64,000 nt of DNA from Kalaharituber pfeilii (Eukaryota > Ascomycota > Pezizomycetes > Pezizales > Pezizaceae). The position numbers and the translations under genes were made by a program. The DNA is taken from NCBI GenBank assembly GCA_015179045.1, contig WHUZ01000098.1, forward strand, positions 1 through 64,000, in the 5' to 3' direction. Under the pieces are notes generated by a model. It saw only the letters and a program-made list of their open reading frames with translations, was not told where the DNA came from and did not search any database. This document shows positions 1 to 10,592 of this stretch, in pieces (position 1 is the stretch's first letter; the number at the start of each line of letters is the position of its first letter).

Positions 1-588
1 CACCAAGGCGGACAAGGCAGCAAAGATAAGCACCGCCATCCAGTACGAAGACGATACGGTCACGGAACGGGGTTAAGACAAGAAGCCAAAAGCCTGAGAG
101 CAGAAGAACGCAATCGCCTAGGTCTAACATACCGGCCACTCCAAAGACTCAACAACCGAGAAAGACTAGCCACCCTAGCGGGAATCCTGGGCAACAAGGG
201 CCTCAAGGAATGGAGGTTCCACATCGACAAAGCCGACTCACCGGAATGCAGATGGTGCGGAGGAGCGTTGGAAAACCTGACGCACATCTCCAACGACTGC
301 CCACCGTGGCGGAGAAGGATTCAAGGTGGAGCGAAGGGATTCTACAGCCGGACAAAGACTTTAACCTGGCGGAGCTACTAGACTGGGCGGAGAAGGCATA
401 AGCGGGGTTTGGGATTTGACAGTTCCATTTTTCTGTTGGGTTTTGGTTTTGACAGTTGGGATTTGACAGTTTCCATTTTCCTTTTCACATTTCTCTATTT
501 AATCTCTTCAATCTGTATCTAAACATCGCCATAGCCCTTAGGCGGCATGCGATTAATGAAAGAAAAAAAAAAAAAAAAAAAAAAAAAT
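1..588 (+). mobile_element. LINE 3' end, ORF2 C-terminus, tail family A (cut by window edge)
   Basis: Bases 2-401 encode the end of a LINE ORF2: the GNTEAD-like end of RNase H (TKADKAAK), a conserved spacer (YRPLQRL, LAGILGNKGL) and a Cys/His motif ECRWCGGALENLTHISNDC that fits CX2CX8HX4C. A shift near base 80 breaks the frame, so this copy is dead. The 3' UTR ends in the family A stem-loop at about 527-556 (ATCGC paired with GCGAT), followed by a poly(A) run to 588. The 5' part lies outside the window. Confidence 0.85.
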
Positions 589-1378
589 GTACGTAGCCAG
601 GATCACCTGTAATTTGTTAGGATGCAAATTTTAGTTAGAACCAATGAGATGTTCACAACACACTCCTACCCCTGTTGAAGGGTGTTGAAGCCTGCAGAGC
701 TATCCTGTTGAAGGATGTTGTAGCTGCCAAGCCATCATGGAGAAACTGCACCATTTATCGCAAAAATCCTGCAGGCTTCCACCCGCTTCAACAAGGATTT
801 GTGCAACTTCAAGTCAACTCAATGAATGTTATCGATTCTTCTAGATCACCCCTCATCTCCAAGCGGTCCATATAACTCATCTAGTAATTTGTTTCTTTTG
901 CACACAACCACCTGGACAGCTTTGTCTCTATTCGCTGCTTCAGGTTGCTCAATCAGACAGTATGCTTCGTACACATTTGTTTGTCTGAAAATATAAGGTT
1001 GGGAGAGTATATGCTAGTGTGGTAGTAACATTAGTCGTATGAGCCTTCTCATACCAATCTGTCTGCGTACGGTCCGTAGGGCTGTGTTACGGATTGCAAC
1101 CGACCGTTTGCAAACCGTTGCACCAAAAGGTAGAACTACCGGTACCACCGGTAGTGCGGTCGGTATATATAGGAGTATCCGTACGGGCCGGTCAGCGGAC
1201 TCGCTTACGTTTGCGCACGTGGTCAAGGATCTTGGCTCCCTTAGACGTCCACACGTACTAGTAATCAGCTTCCCTCTGCCGCCATGGCACGCCAGGCCGT
1301 GACAGGCTGCAATAATCAAACTGAGCGTGAATACCTAATGGCTGGTGGGGCATGTGACAGAAACCAGTGTTAGGACTT
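589..1378. other. Unassigned intergenic DNA
   Basis: No convincing gene. There is a perfect 9-bp inverted repeat ACTACCGGT/ACCGGTAGT near 1134-1154 followed by a TATATATA box near 1162, which could be a promoter, but no recognisable coding sequence follows. Confidence 0.4.
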
Positions 1379-1960
1379 TTTTTTTTTTTTTTTTTTCATT
1401 ACTCGCATGCGCCCTGTGGGCTATGGCGAGGTTTTAGTTACATTAAGTATGAAAAACAGGACTAACGAAAACGCTAAAGGAAGTGCCTATAGAAAAATAG
1501 CTCTCGATGTGATCAATTTGGATGTGATGCCGCTAGTGTCTTCCTGCCCATTCCATCAGTTCCACCAATTTGTCTCTTTCCCCTTCTGATTTAGGAGGTG
1601 TCTGTAGATCTGCGCAACCTCCGGCCATTTTCGCTTCCATACTTCATACTCGTTGAGTATGTGAACTGTGTTTTCCATTGCCTTGCCGCACCATCTGCAC
1701 TCCGGGCCGTCGCCTTCCCGATCTGATGTCTCCATTGTTCGTAGGCCTTTGTTTCCCAGTATGCCGGCGAGGGTGGCGATGGCCGCCCTTGACCCTAGGC
1801 GTTGTAGTGGGCGGTAGTTCAGCTTAAGTCTGTTGCGTTCGCTTGCTCTTCGCTCTCTCACGCGCTGGCGCATGTCCCCTTCCGTGATTACCTCGTCTTG
1901 GTATTGTAGAGTTAGGACAGTACTCACATCCCAAGAACGCCCGTTCTGTAGTCTCCCTTG
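1379..1960 (-). mobile_element. LINE 3' end, ORF2 C-terminus, tail family A
   Basis: Read on the minus strand, 1963-1556 encodes the ORF2 end: YRPLQRLGSR, LAGILGNKGL, then after a frame slip ECRWCGKAMENTVHILNEY, where the last Cys of the motif is replaced by Tyr. The 3' UTR runs to the family A stem-loop (about 1402-1434) and a poly(T) run at 1379-1397. It is a 5'-truncated dead copy. I could not find a target-site duplication. Confidence 0.8.
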
Positions 1961-2824
1961 CAACTATTTGCCATGGCAGTGCATACCCTGAGATGACACA
2001 GGAGTGCTATAAATGACACAGATTTTATTTGGTCATCTGGCTACATTGCACAGTATGGTGGAATTTCCTCTATGATAAGCATGCGAAAATATGCAGGGCC
2101 TTCCTTAACCATCGCATTACCGAGCGCTCGAGTTGAGTACATAGTCTAGCGGCAAATCCGTGCTGGAAGGCGATAAAATGACATTTAGGCAGAGAAAATA
2201 TCGCAGTGTTATACGAATTCCTTTGTCTTCATATTCACACGTAATTTGTGCTCATGTGCTCTCGATCAAGGTGAGCGTAAGGCCAAACTAATGAATGAAC
2301 TAGCTATTTTTGTGACCTTGAATCACAATAGCTGAGGTACTGCTGCGTTTCATAACTTTCCAGGGCTGACCGAGTTACGACTGCTGACGACGGCCTTGCC
2401 GTGAGGACTCAGGCTATCTAATGTACTCTATGTGATCATACTCACCGAATGACTGTGTCACCTTTATGATTATTGCTAATTTTGCATAAATGACCGTGCA
2501 GTTAACTTACCAATTATCTCATATTTCTGATCTTGTGCAATCTACAGAGTACTGGTGAAGAGTGAGCGAAAGCATGATAAATACAAGATTTGCCAACTGT
2601 CGGGCATTCTTTCCCCTACTGAGCATCCAAGGGGCTGCATAGTGTATTTAAATATTATGTCATCTCTGCAAGTTAGCCTTTCTTTTTTTGGGAAGGGTGG
2701 CAGGCAGGGCGGGAGTTAACTTTCCGGCGCTGCACACATACATTACTAGATAAGAAGTACTCATACTTGAGAGGCTCTTTTTGTCCAACTTCTTCTAACT
2801 TTCCCGTTCATCATCCTATGCTTC
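1961..2824. other. Unassigned DNA
   Basis: No reading frame, RNA gene or repeat that I can support. Confidence 0.4.
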
Positions 2825-3812
2825 TCTCTATATATTTCAATTTAGATATATACATTCCCACTCTTACTTTTTCTTTACAATCTTCTAGTATCTCCCACTT
2901 GAAAACTCTTGTAGATCTTCCTGCCATTCATTTGATTAAGCATATTTCGGCCATTCCGTTTCAACAGTCAGTCATATTTGCGAAGTTTTTTTCTTTCTAT
3001 TAAAACTCTTCCACCTCTCTCTCTCCACACTTTGCCTCATACAACCACGGCTCGGCAATGAGATGTGAGGACTTGCTATGTCTACTAAAGGCCACCCCAG
3101 GAAGTCTGCAAATCTGCTTTCTTTGTTCTTTCTAAGGCTGCATGTTATTGGTCACTGTGACATAAGCGACTGCATGCAACCAGACTACTGTGGTTCACCA
3201 CTTTCCCGGACACCCCACTTTCCCGGACACATTTACCACCAAAACTGCGCAACTTTCGCACTCAATATCTCAACAACCACAACAGCATTTGTGAATGCAC
3301 TTTGTGTAGCTATTACACACAGTGTAATTCTTGCTATCTAGCACTTTTTCTTCATCAAAAATTGTGGTTGCAAAGGGATTATGGCTTGTCGCATTTTTGT
3401 TGGAAGGCTTGGCATTTATTTGTATGGGATCTCCATACAAATGTCACCACCCCCGAATTCTGCATGCTACACCTGCAATCAATTCATGAAAAAAGCTCAG
3501 ACACTCACATTCAATAGCATCACTCAGTCGGAAACTATGAACAACGTAGTTAGGTAATAGCTGTAGTGGTTGTGAAATAATTCACAATATTCATATTTCC
3601 CATAGAAACCATTTGTATGAGAACAACGCCCAAAAGTAGATAGTTCTAACTTCGCAAATATGACTGACTGTTGAAACGGAATGGCCGAAATATGCTAAAT
3701 CAAATGAATGGCAGGAAGATCTACAAGAGTTTTCAAGTGGGAGATACTAGGAAGATTGTAAAGAAAAAGTAAGAGTGGGAATGTATATATCTAAAGATTG
3801 AATTATAAAGGA
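2825..3812. repeat. Inverted-repeat element (arms about 160 bp)
   Basis: Bases about 2825-2985 recur as the reverse complement at about 3651-3812, with similarity decaying at the outer edges. The 660-bp centre has the tandem motif ACTTTCCCGGACAC at about 3200-3230 and an imperfect hairpin TTTGTATGG/CCATACAAA at 3417-3442. A diverged relative of the hairpin region lies on the other strand at about 12500-12650. This looks like an old DNA-transposon derivative. No transposase or clear target-site duplication is visible. Confidence 0.6.
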
Positions 3813-4010
3813 AAGTATTATATTAATTTACTACCTTTAAATTACTGTATTAATATCAGACTGGTAGCTCAGAGACTTTCAGAAGTAATTTCTTATTTAT
3901 AAAATACTACTATATGATTAGATGCCCTTTAAATTAACTCTTTGCTAAAGATAGTTATAGAAAAAAGTAGCTTGATCTGTTAAACAAGTACTTAAATTAA
4001 AATATATATA
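3813..4010. other. AT-rich unassigned DNA
   Basis: AT-rich flank of the Ginger-like element. It ends in TATA, which matches the four bases right of that element. Confidence 0.5.
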
Positions 4011-4383
4011 TGTGCCGGGCCATTCGTAACAACGTTCCAGTGGCCACTGGCCCGGACTACTCAACGGAGCGCTGGTTCGTGATCACACACTAGTACAACG
4101 CATTGACCTTTTTGTTCTGCGCACAGAACTACAACAGAATGTTGGTATGTTGGTGGCTGTTAAAATACTAGAAGGTTCGAAATTGTAATTGTCTAAATCA
4201 TTTGTTTATTTTTTTGTTTTATTTACTCAAGTATTTAAACTTGATATTTTTCCATGCTGTCGGTATTTTGAATGTATTCTACATATATCGCATCCTGTTC
4301 CATACACTTCTCTAGTATACAACGCCAAGCCTATCTTATTTACCTAAACTGGTAATTACTTTTCAGCTTAACAATCTTTACCT

Positions 4384-4739
4384 ATGGAGCCTTTTACACC
4401 CGAAATTCGCTATCAACTCGAGCTATATATTCAATCTCGGGATCATACAAATAGATATCAAATGGAACCTCAGAAGTTATGTGAAATCCGAATTTTCTGT
4501 CGTGATCCAGAACGGCCCGTGTCTTCAGCAGCTGAGAATAATGTTAAAACTCTTGCTAAGGTAAGTATAACCTATAATGAGATATTTTAATAAGATATTG
4601 ACAAATTAGAAATTTTTTATTAATGAGGATGGCGTTCTAATGCGCAAAGCGAATCCTCCCTAAAACGAATACCATCGTGAGGTTATTATAAAAGATCGAG
4701 CATTTGACATTATTCAAGATGTTCATTGCAATCTTGAAG
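4384..4739 (+). pseudogene. N-terminal exons of a Ginger/KRBA2-type integrase, truncated
   Basis: Exon 1 (4384-4560, 59 codons) starts MEPFTPEIRYQLELYIQ. It aligns in layout with the N-terminus of the integrase at 59545 (a Tyr/Arg-rich segment, then a Ser/Ala-Glu region). A GTAAGT donor at 4561 and TTAG acceptor ending at 4609 give a 49-bp intron. Exon 2 (from 4610) reads FINEDGVLMRKANPP, then a TAA stop, then in the same frame NEYHREVIIKDRAFDIIQDV. This corresponds to the segment before the HHCC zinc finger of the larger copy. After 4739 the frame is replaced by a minisatellite. It is a dead fragment. Confidence 0.65.
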
Positions 4740-5020
4740 CTGTTTTTCCTGTCGCCGGAGGGGGTCATTCATCACGCTGTATTTTTTTTTTGCCCTGTCG
4801 CCGGAGGGGTCCTTGATGAAGCTGATTTTTCCTGTCACTGGAGGGGTCCTTGATAAAGCTGTGTTTTCCTGTCGCCGGAGGGGTCCTTGCTGCTGCTGTT
4901 TTTTTTTTTTTTCGCCAGAGACGGTCCTTGATGAAGCTAATTTTTCCTGTCGCTGGAGGGGTCCTTGGTAGAGCTGTGTTTTCCTGTGGCAGGGAGAGGT
5001 CTTTACTGACGCTGTTTTAT
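4740..5020. repeat. Minisatellite, about 7 units of 37-46 bp
   Basis: The core CCTGTCGCCGGAGGGGTCC recurs at about 4748, 4794, 4831, 4868, 4910, 4946 and 4983, separated by T-rich stretches (GAAGCTGATTTTT). It occupies the position of the missing integrase core in the Ginger-like element. Confidence 0.8.
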
Positions 5021-5155
5021 CAAATAGTGGATGTGTGGATACGCGAGTGTGTGTGTGTGAGTTTGAGAGGGTGAATTGTAGGTAGAATGAGAAAATTCAA
5101 ATTCTGAGTGGCCCGGGCCAGTCACGAACCAGCGTTCCATTGAGTAGTCCGGGCT

Positions 5156-5213
5156 CTGCCTTGGCGAACAGCTGCACGCGGGGTCATGTGATATAAAAAA
5201 AAAAAAAAAAAAA
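5156..5213 (+). mobile_element. Micro-retroposon, tail family B (TSD GAGTAGTCCGGGCT)
   Basis: The insert is about 38 nt of family B tail (CTGCCTTGGCGAACAGC... to CATGTGATAT) plus poly(A). It is flanked by an exact 14-bp duplication at 5142-5155 and 5214-5227. It sits inside the right terminal repeat of the Ginger-like element, so it is younger than that element. Confidence 0.9.
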
Positions 5214-5286
5214 GAGTAGTCCGGGCTAGTGGCCACTGGTCCGGGCCAGTGGCCACTTGAACGTTTGTTACGAATGGCCCGGCACA

Positions 5287-5958
5287 TATATGTTACGGCT
5301 AAGGTGAGACTTACCCGACAAGGGGAACACTACCCTGAACTGTTTATAAGGCCAATGCTGCTAGAGCGGACTGATCACCCGTTAGGCTTGGCAGAAGGTT
5401 CTTTGTCTTCCGAATAGAGTAGTACTAAGGAGGTGTATGTCATTGTTGATTGTAAGGCCTTTATACCTGGCACTCGGTTTATGAAGCTAATATGCACACA
5501 TGCATTTTTTTCTTTTTTATATATGCATTAGTACATGTTATTATCTTGCGTCTGTAGTACTTCTTGCATGTTTCCGTTACGTTTACCTATTAATACAGGC
5601 ATTGGCATTGATAAGGAATTGCCACGTTGTCAGTCCTTTGTTCATTTATTGACTAGTCATGTATGAAGGACTTAATCTATATAAATCCTGGCTGATGGCA
5701 TAGTTGGCACTACTCTATAGCTAGTACCCCAACCTCTCTAGTAGTCCCATTCCATTCTTATGCCGATACTTACCTTCACATAGTCTAACCCTTCTCTTAG
5801 CCTTCTATTCCTGCTTTCTTGCTGATTACTTTATTAAAAAGATTTTGCTAGTACCAGGAATTTATTACAAATAAAGCTCTTAACATATAGTGCAACTCTG
5901 GAAATAGCAAAAAGTGTAATTTAATTTTTGCTATATCAAAGATACTCTAGATTTCTTC
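5287..5958. other. Unassigned AT-rich DNA
   Basis: No supported gene. Short open frames here lack homology I recognise. Confidence 0.4.
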
Positions 5959-6898
5959 TCTTTATAGCACTGAGCCTTTTGATCTAATTTTTATTCCTAA
6001 ATATTACAACCTACAAGTTTTCCTCTCAGAGTGAAATTTCGAGAGAATTCTTATCTCATTACTTGTAACGAACCAACATCCACCACGGCCGAAATACTCC
6101 TCCCGCACGTGACACGCGAGACCCGAGGCCCCGAGACCCTGCCACAGCCCGAACTCCTGCCGAGCCGCCGCGTAGCGGCAGTGCCTGAAAGCTCCGACCC
6201 TCGCCACCAGGCCCGAGTCCTTATGCACAGCAGCCGCTTGCATCTCGGTCGCTGCCCGTATGTTCCTGCATATTCTCTTGGGTTCCTGATTCGTCCAGAA
6301 TGTTCTCCTGCATTAGCTCGAAGTTTCTCCCGCGCTAGTTTGATTCTCCTGTATGTAGAATGTTCTTCTGCCAAGTTCCTGGGCTCTCCATAAAGGAGGC
6401 TCATCCCCACCTCCCTCTCTGCTCCTCACGTAACAACTTGTATCCACCCTCAGGCTGTACGTAATTCTGCATACATCTACATCATATAGCGCCGACTGTC
6501 TCTACCCGCCGTGAACTCCGCTGCCTCCCGGGCACCCGCTGCCTACCCTGTATCTCGACCCCGGCCCTGACCCATTCTTTACATTACTAATATATCAACT
6601 ATATCTATGCCAAGCACCAATTGAATGTCTAACAGAGGGCACAACTAAGGAAATTCCCCTCTTCTCCCTCTTCTATAATAAGAAATCTCTACATCTCTTC
6701 CACTCCTAATAAAAGTCTGAATTGAGATCCTAATAGATCTAGACAAATAAGGCAACTCATGGGAATTGGTGCTAAAAGTACTATAAAGATACAAGAATGA
6801 TAATTATGATCTAACTAAGAGAGGTATTCTAATGCAGAGCTAGTGATGATACCACCAGCACTACCACCAACACCGCCAGCTGCACTACTACTACTATA

Positions 6899-7012
6899 TT
6901 TTTTTTTTTTTTTATATCAATACTCGCGTGCCGCCCTACGGGCTATAGCGAGGGTTTATTAAAGGAAACGAAAAGAAACTAACTAAGTTTAAGTACATGA
7001 TGCCCGCGGTTC
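6899..7012 (-). mobile_element. Short family A insertion, 3' UTR only (TSD GCACTACTACTACTATA)
   Basis: On the minus strand it runs from the ORF1-type 3' UTR motif (ACCGCGGGCATCATGTA) through the stem-loop to poly(A). The 17-bp duplication at 6882-6898 and 7013-7029 is exact. Confidence 0.9.
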
Positions 7013-7723
7013 GCACTACTACTACTATAGCTATTAGTAATCAGCCCTATTACTAGAATATATAGGGAACTACTGGAGCTAGTCTCTAGCGGAAGGGCTT
7101 GTGCCAACCAGACTAACTGGAGCCTACATCTGGAGCCCTAAGCTTCAGCCCTATCTATACCATACTCTCAGAGGGGCTAGAGAGTATGACATTAATGATA
7201 CCATCCTCCTCTTGTATGATGATCCCTACTCTAATATTAATTGAGAACAATATATGAAACAAGAAACACAAAGGCAAGATACTCTCCAGCTAGGACACAT
7301 ATGCTTTTAAGTGCTAGCTAAGTAATGAGAAGGCAAAGAAGATTACCTCAACACTCTTGCTCAATATTCTACACAATACAGGCAGTGTGTCTGCTACTAC
7401 CGAAACACCAAAACTACCAACTCCCATATCTACTCTCTTCCTCTACTCCAAGAACTCATCTCCATATCCCAAAGGCAGCCCACATACTCTAACCAGTCTC
7501 GACAACACTACCATAAAAATATGGTATTGTTGCCCATGGCATAGCCTTGAAGAAAGACTTAGAGAATATTAGAAGATGGTTGGAGGTCTCCAACAAAAAT
7601 GTAGGAAAGTTCCTAGGGATCAGATAGTTGTGGAGGAAAGCAATCTTAGTAGAGGAAGGCAAGACTAGTTCTGCAGTGGTATGCCTAGAGATACAGAGGG
7701 AAATTGAGAAAATGAAACCCGGA

Positions 7724-7781
7724 TTTTTTTTTTTTTTTTTTTTTTTTTATATATCAATACTCGCAGGCCGCCCGGTGGGCT
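7724..7781 (-). mobile_element. Micro-retroposon, tail family A (TSD AATGAAACCCGGA)
   Basis: Only the stem-loop remnant and poly(A) are present. The duplications at 7711-7723 and 7782-7794 differ at one base. Confidence 0.85.
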
Positions 7782-8012
7782 AATGAAACTCGGAGGAAGG
7801 TAGTTGCAGATGAGTGTGTACGAGTCAGGAAATAGGCAGGTCCCAGTACATGACTCTTGGTTTTGACATTTTACTCACATCATGTATGAGCACCGCGGGC
7901 ACCACCTGTATCTATCTATTATTTTTTCCTTTCTTTCTAATAAACCCTCGCCATAGCCCATAGGGCGGCATGCGAGTACTAATAGAAAAAAAAAACAAAA
8001 AAAAAAAAAAAC

Positions 8013-8496
8013 CTCTTCATGCCCAGCTGCCAACCTACTCATCTCACTGACTTCGAGATGGCAACTCAATCCAAAGCTTACTAAGTCATAAGTGCAGATG
8101 TCTATGACTACTATTGCCAATTTGGACTAGTAACTTATATAACTGTAGGCAGTACAGGTGACATTTGCTCCCATGAAAATGGAGCACCCTTGAACTACGT
8201 GTGTTACATTTCAACATCCTAAGACACTCCCTAATTTTTGGTTTACCGTGTGAATCAGTTCACTAAATCGATCTCAGCTTTCAGAATGAAAATTAAATAA
8301 AAACTGGTGGAGATAGATGGGGCTCAGAAAGTGGTGGCTTCCAGGGATCCAGCCCTGGAAATCCAGTCCCAGAGATGAAATTCCTTCTCTAGAGTGTGGC
8401 GCAGCCTTCCCTGATAATCCCTACTGTAGACACCATCCCTGGTGCCAGCAAAATCCCTCTATTATAGCAAGGGGATACTCGATGCACAACTACTAC
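8013..8496. other. Unassigned DNA
   Basis: No supported gene. It ends where the LINE 5' leader of the next element begins. Confidence 0.4.
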
Positions 8497-8732
8497 AGGA
8501 CGAGTGCTTGGAAGCGACTCCATAACCACGATGTCCCCCCAGCGAAACCTACCTAGATCGAAAGCTCTCAGCACGCTGAGTCTTTTGGTCTAATTTTTAT
8601 TCCTAAATACTACAATCTATAAGTTTTCCCCTCGGGGTGAAATCTCGGGGAAATCTTCAGCTCACCACCAACACATCAACCGGTGCCCAGAACCAATAGG
8701 AGATCTCGAATCACCACCTACTGACAAATCAG

Positions 8733-9408
8733 GTGCCGAAAGGCATAACAAAAATGCCAAAGGGAAAGAAGACAAGGACTGACTCCCTTACGCCGCTCCC
8801 CACCCGCTTCCGTATCACAATAGGTCGAGTCGTAAGGGCAGCCGCTCCCCAAGCCGAAGACATACCCGACTGGGACACCATGCGCGATGCAATATATGAA
8901 AAACTGGACGTCGTTTACATCATGGTCCTAGCCTCGCTATGGAAATATTATACAAAGAAACCTCACATGGTTGAGGGAGCAGCCCTAAGGCTCGAATGGA
9001 GGGGGAGCGCTCGCCTGCATGCACGTCGACAGTTATGGAGGCGGACCGAAAGAGGCCCCCCCTTCCCCCTGGCTCTCCGACTGGCGCTCCGGCGCTCCTC
9101 CCGCACCACCACCCGCCAACACACTTGGGCTCAGCCCAATCACCAGCATAGAGACAACACCGGAGCCCGAAGCCCTGGGCTTCAGCGGGATCTCCACGGC
9201 ATATTCGGTGCAACCCACACCCACTCCCACCCCCAACCCCACCCCCACCAGGAAGCGCAAAGGCAAAGCGGCGTGGCCGCAAGACCCGTGCGCCTTCAAG
9301 AAGAGACTCGACGACAAGGAGGAAACAAAAATTGCCTCCACGCCTGCGGTCAGGACTCCACTACCACCCGCTGCTAGCTGGTTAGGAAGAGTTGGGAGAA
9401 CCGAGTAG
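8733..9408 (+). pseudogene. LINE ORF1 N-terminal half (frameshifted, truncated)
   Basis: The protein begins MPKGITKMPKGKKTRTDS and passes through a segment (IPDWDTMRDAIYEKL ... SLWKYYTKK) matching the N-terminal domain of the ORF1 at 15165. The frame then shifts to that of 9019-9408, with a Pro-rich linker, an NLS-like TRKRKGKAAW and FKKRLDDKEETKIAST. It ends where it joins ORF2 sequence. Confidence 0.65.
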
Positions 9409-9431
9409 CGAGAGGGGACCTAGACCTGGCA

Positions 9432-9869
9432 GTGATATGGGTTAAAAGCCACAAGGGGGTGAAAGGGAACACGGAGGCAGACTGGGCGGCCAAAATCGGC
9501 ACATCGCTACAATACGAAGACGAGACCGTAACAGAAGCAGGATTAAGACAAGGCTATAAGGCACTGCGAGCCACGGAGAGAAACCAGGCAGGCTTAAATT
9601 ACCGGCCCTTGCAAATCGCCGACCGGAGGAAGTATCTCTCGACGCTGGCGGGGATCCTGGGAAACAAAGGACTGAAAGAATGGAGATACCACATAGGGAA
9701 GGCCGAATCACCGGAATGCCGATGGTGCGGGGAGGCCCCGGAAAACTGGGAACATGTACGGAAAGACTGCAAGGCGTGGGCTAGGAAATGCGGGGGGGCG
9801 GAAGGTATAAGACAGATTGATAAGGGAGTAAACATACGGGAGATCTTGGAATGGGCACGGGGAGAATAG
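9432..9869 (+). CDS. LINE ORF2 C-terminus (RNase H end and Cys/His motif), fragment
   Basis: This 145-codon frame is open to its natural stop and is the best-preserved ORF2 end in the window. In order it has VKSHKGVKGNTEADWAAK (the HxGxxGNxxAD end of RNase H), the conserved spacer NYRPLQIADRRKYLSTLAGI, and ECRWCGEAPENWEHVRKDC, a CX2CX8HX4C motif typical of the C-terminus of several non-LTR ORF2 proteins. It then ends NIREILEWARGE. It is a fragment without endonuclease or reverse transcriptase and so not functional alone. Confidence 0.8.
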   Translation: MIWVKSHKGVKGNTEADWAAKIGTSLQYEDETVTEAGLRQGYKALRATERNQAGLNYRPLQIADRRKYLSTLAGILGNKGLKEWRYHIGKAESPECRWCGEAPENWEHVRKDCKAWARKCGGAEGIRQIDKGVNIREILEWARGE

Positions 9870-9972
9870 ATGAGAGTGACGCATATATTTCACTTATTTT
9901 ATGTATTAAAATATCGCCATAGCCCATAGGGCGGCATGCGATTAATGAAAGAAAAAAAAAAAAAAAAAAAAA

Positions 9973-10592
9973 CCCGCTGATAGCACCCCTGCTAGCACAT
10001 ACATGACAAGCCAACCAACCCTTGCGCTGACTCCCGCTCCCACGCCCACGCCCACACCGATGACCAATCCCCCTCACGCCCCCAAAGCCAAATCCCCATC
10101 CCATCCAAACAACCCTGGTGCTATCACCCCACAGTTCGGCATCATAGTACACGGGATAGCCCTGAGATAGGAACTCGGGAATGTCCAAAGATGGATGGAG
10201 GCAAAAAACTAGGAAGAATTTTGGGGATACGATGGCTAAGAAAAAAGACGACACTAGTCGAGGAGGGAAAACAGACGAGCTCGGTAGTCATGTACCTGGA
10301 GAGACCTACTGAAGTAGACAAGGTGAGGCTAGGAGGAAGATGGCTCAGAGCATGCCAGTACAAGTGGGACAGAGGACGAAGATAGGATAAGGAAGCCTCC
10401 TCATGTACCGACATGACCTGGAAAACTGTTATTGTTGTTGTCACTTCCCCTTCACATAGGATGTTCTTGGGATTTCTACTCCCATATCTAACTTTTCTTT
10501 TATTTCATATGTAACTAGATATCGCTATAGCCCTTAGGGCGGCAGGCGACTGCTGATATATATCTAAAAAAAAAAAAAAAAAAAAAAAAAAA
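9973..10592 (+). mobile_element. ORF1-type LINE derivative, 3' half, tail family A
   Basis: The Pro-rich part begins about 10030 and the ORF1 C-terminal domain spans 10140-10385 (IVHGIALR then TAG; second frame RILGIRWLRKKTTLVEEGK ... LGGRWLRACQYKWDRGRR). It has at least one internal stop and one shift. The stem-loop lies at about 10515-10545, with poly(A) to 10592. The 3' UTR here lacks a clear CCGCGGGCA motif. The 5' part is missing. Confidence 0.75.

Larger units (their letters stand above)
4011..5286 (+). mobile_element. Ginger-like DNA transposon, internally deleted (TSD TATA)
   Basis: Long terminal inverted repeats begin TGTGCCGGGCCATTCGTAAC at 4011 and end at 5286 with the reverse complement (GGCCCGGCACA). 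The TGT...ACA ends and a 4-bp flanking duplication TATA (4007-4010, 5287-5290) fit the Ginger/TDD group. Inside are the first exons of an integrase-type gene (4384-4739), a minisatellite (4740-5020), and a later family B retroposon in the right terminal repeat (5156-5213). Most of the integrase is missing, so it is non-autonomous. The assignment rests on ends, TSD length and homology to the larger element at 56609-61077. Confidence 0.7.
5959..8012 (+). mobile_element. Degenerate ORF1-only LINE derivative, with two younger nested insertions
   Basis: The 5' leader at 5959-6060 (CTGAGCCTTTTGATC, then CTACAAGTTTTC) matches the leaders at 8570-8680 and 15210-15290. The ORF1 C-terminal domain is recognisable at 7530-7720 (HGIALRK-like start, RRWLEVSNKNVGK, LVEEGK), with an in-frame TAG and many AT changes. 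The 3' UTR has the ACCGCGGGCACCAC motif near 7891 and the family A stem-loop at about 7947-7977, then poly(A) to 8012. The copy is AT-enriched relative to its kin, as C-to-T decay or RIP would produce. It is interrupted at 6899-7012 and 7724-7781. Confidence 0.65.
8497..9972 (+). mobile_element. Internally deleted LINE: ORF1 5' half joined to ORF2 3' end, tail family A
   Basis: The leader starts near 8497 (GTGCTTGGAAGCGACTCC, matching the start of the full-length copy ending at 15423). ORF1 N-terminal sequence follows (8733-9377 plus a second frame to 9408). Near 9400 the sequence jumps to the end of ORF2 (9432-9869), then a short 3' UTR, a stem-loop at 9913-9942 (ATCGC paired with GCGAT) and poly(A) to 9972. 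The missing middle (ORF1 end, endonuclease, reverse transcriptase) shows that one LINE carries both the ORF1 leader and the ORF2 tail. I found no target-site duplication. Confidence 0.8.

Noticed and set aside
9033..9341. Antisense Gly/Val-rich frames over ORF1
   Set aside because: They mirror the Pro-rich linker on the other strand and are compositional.
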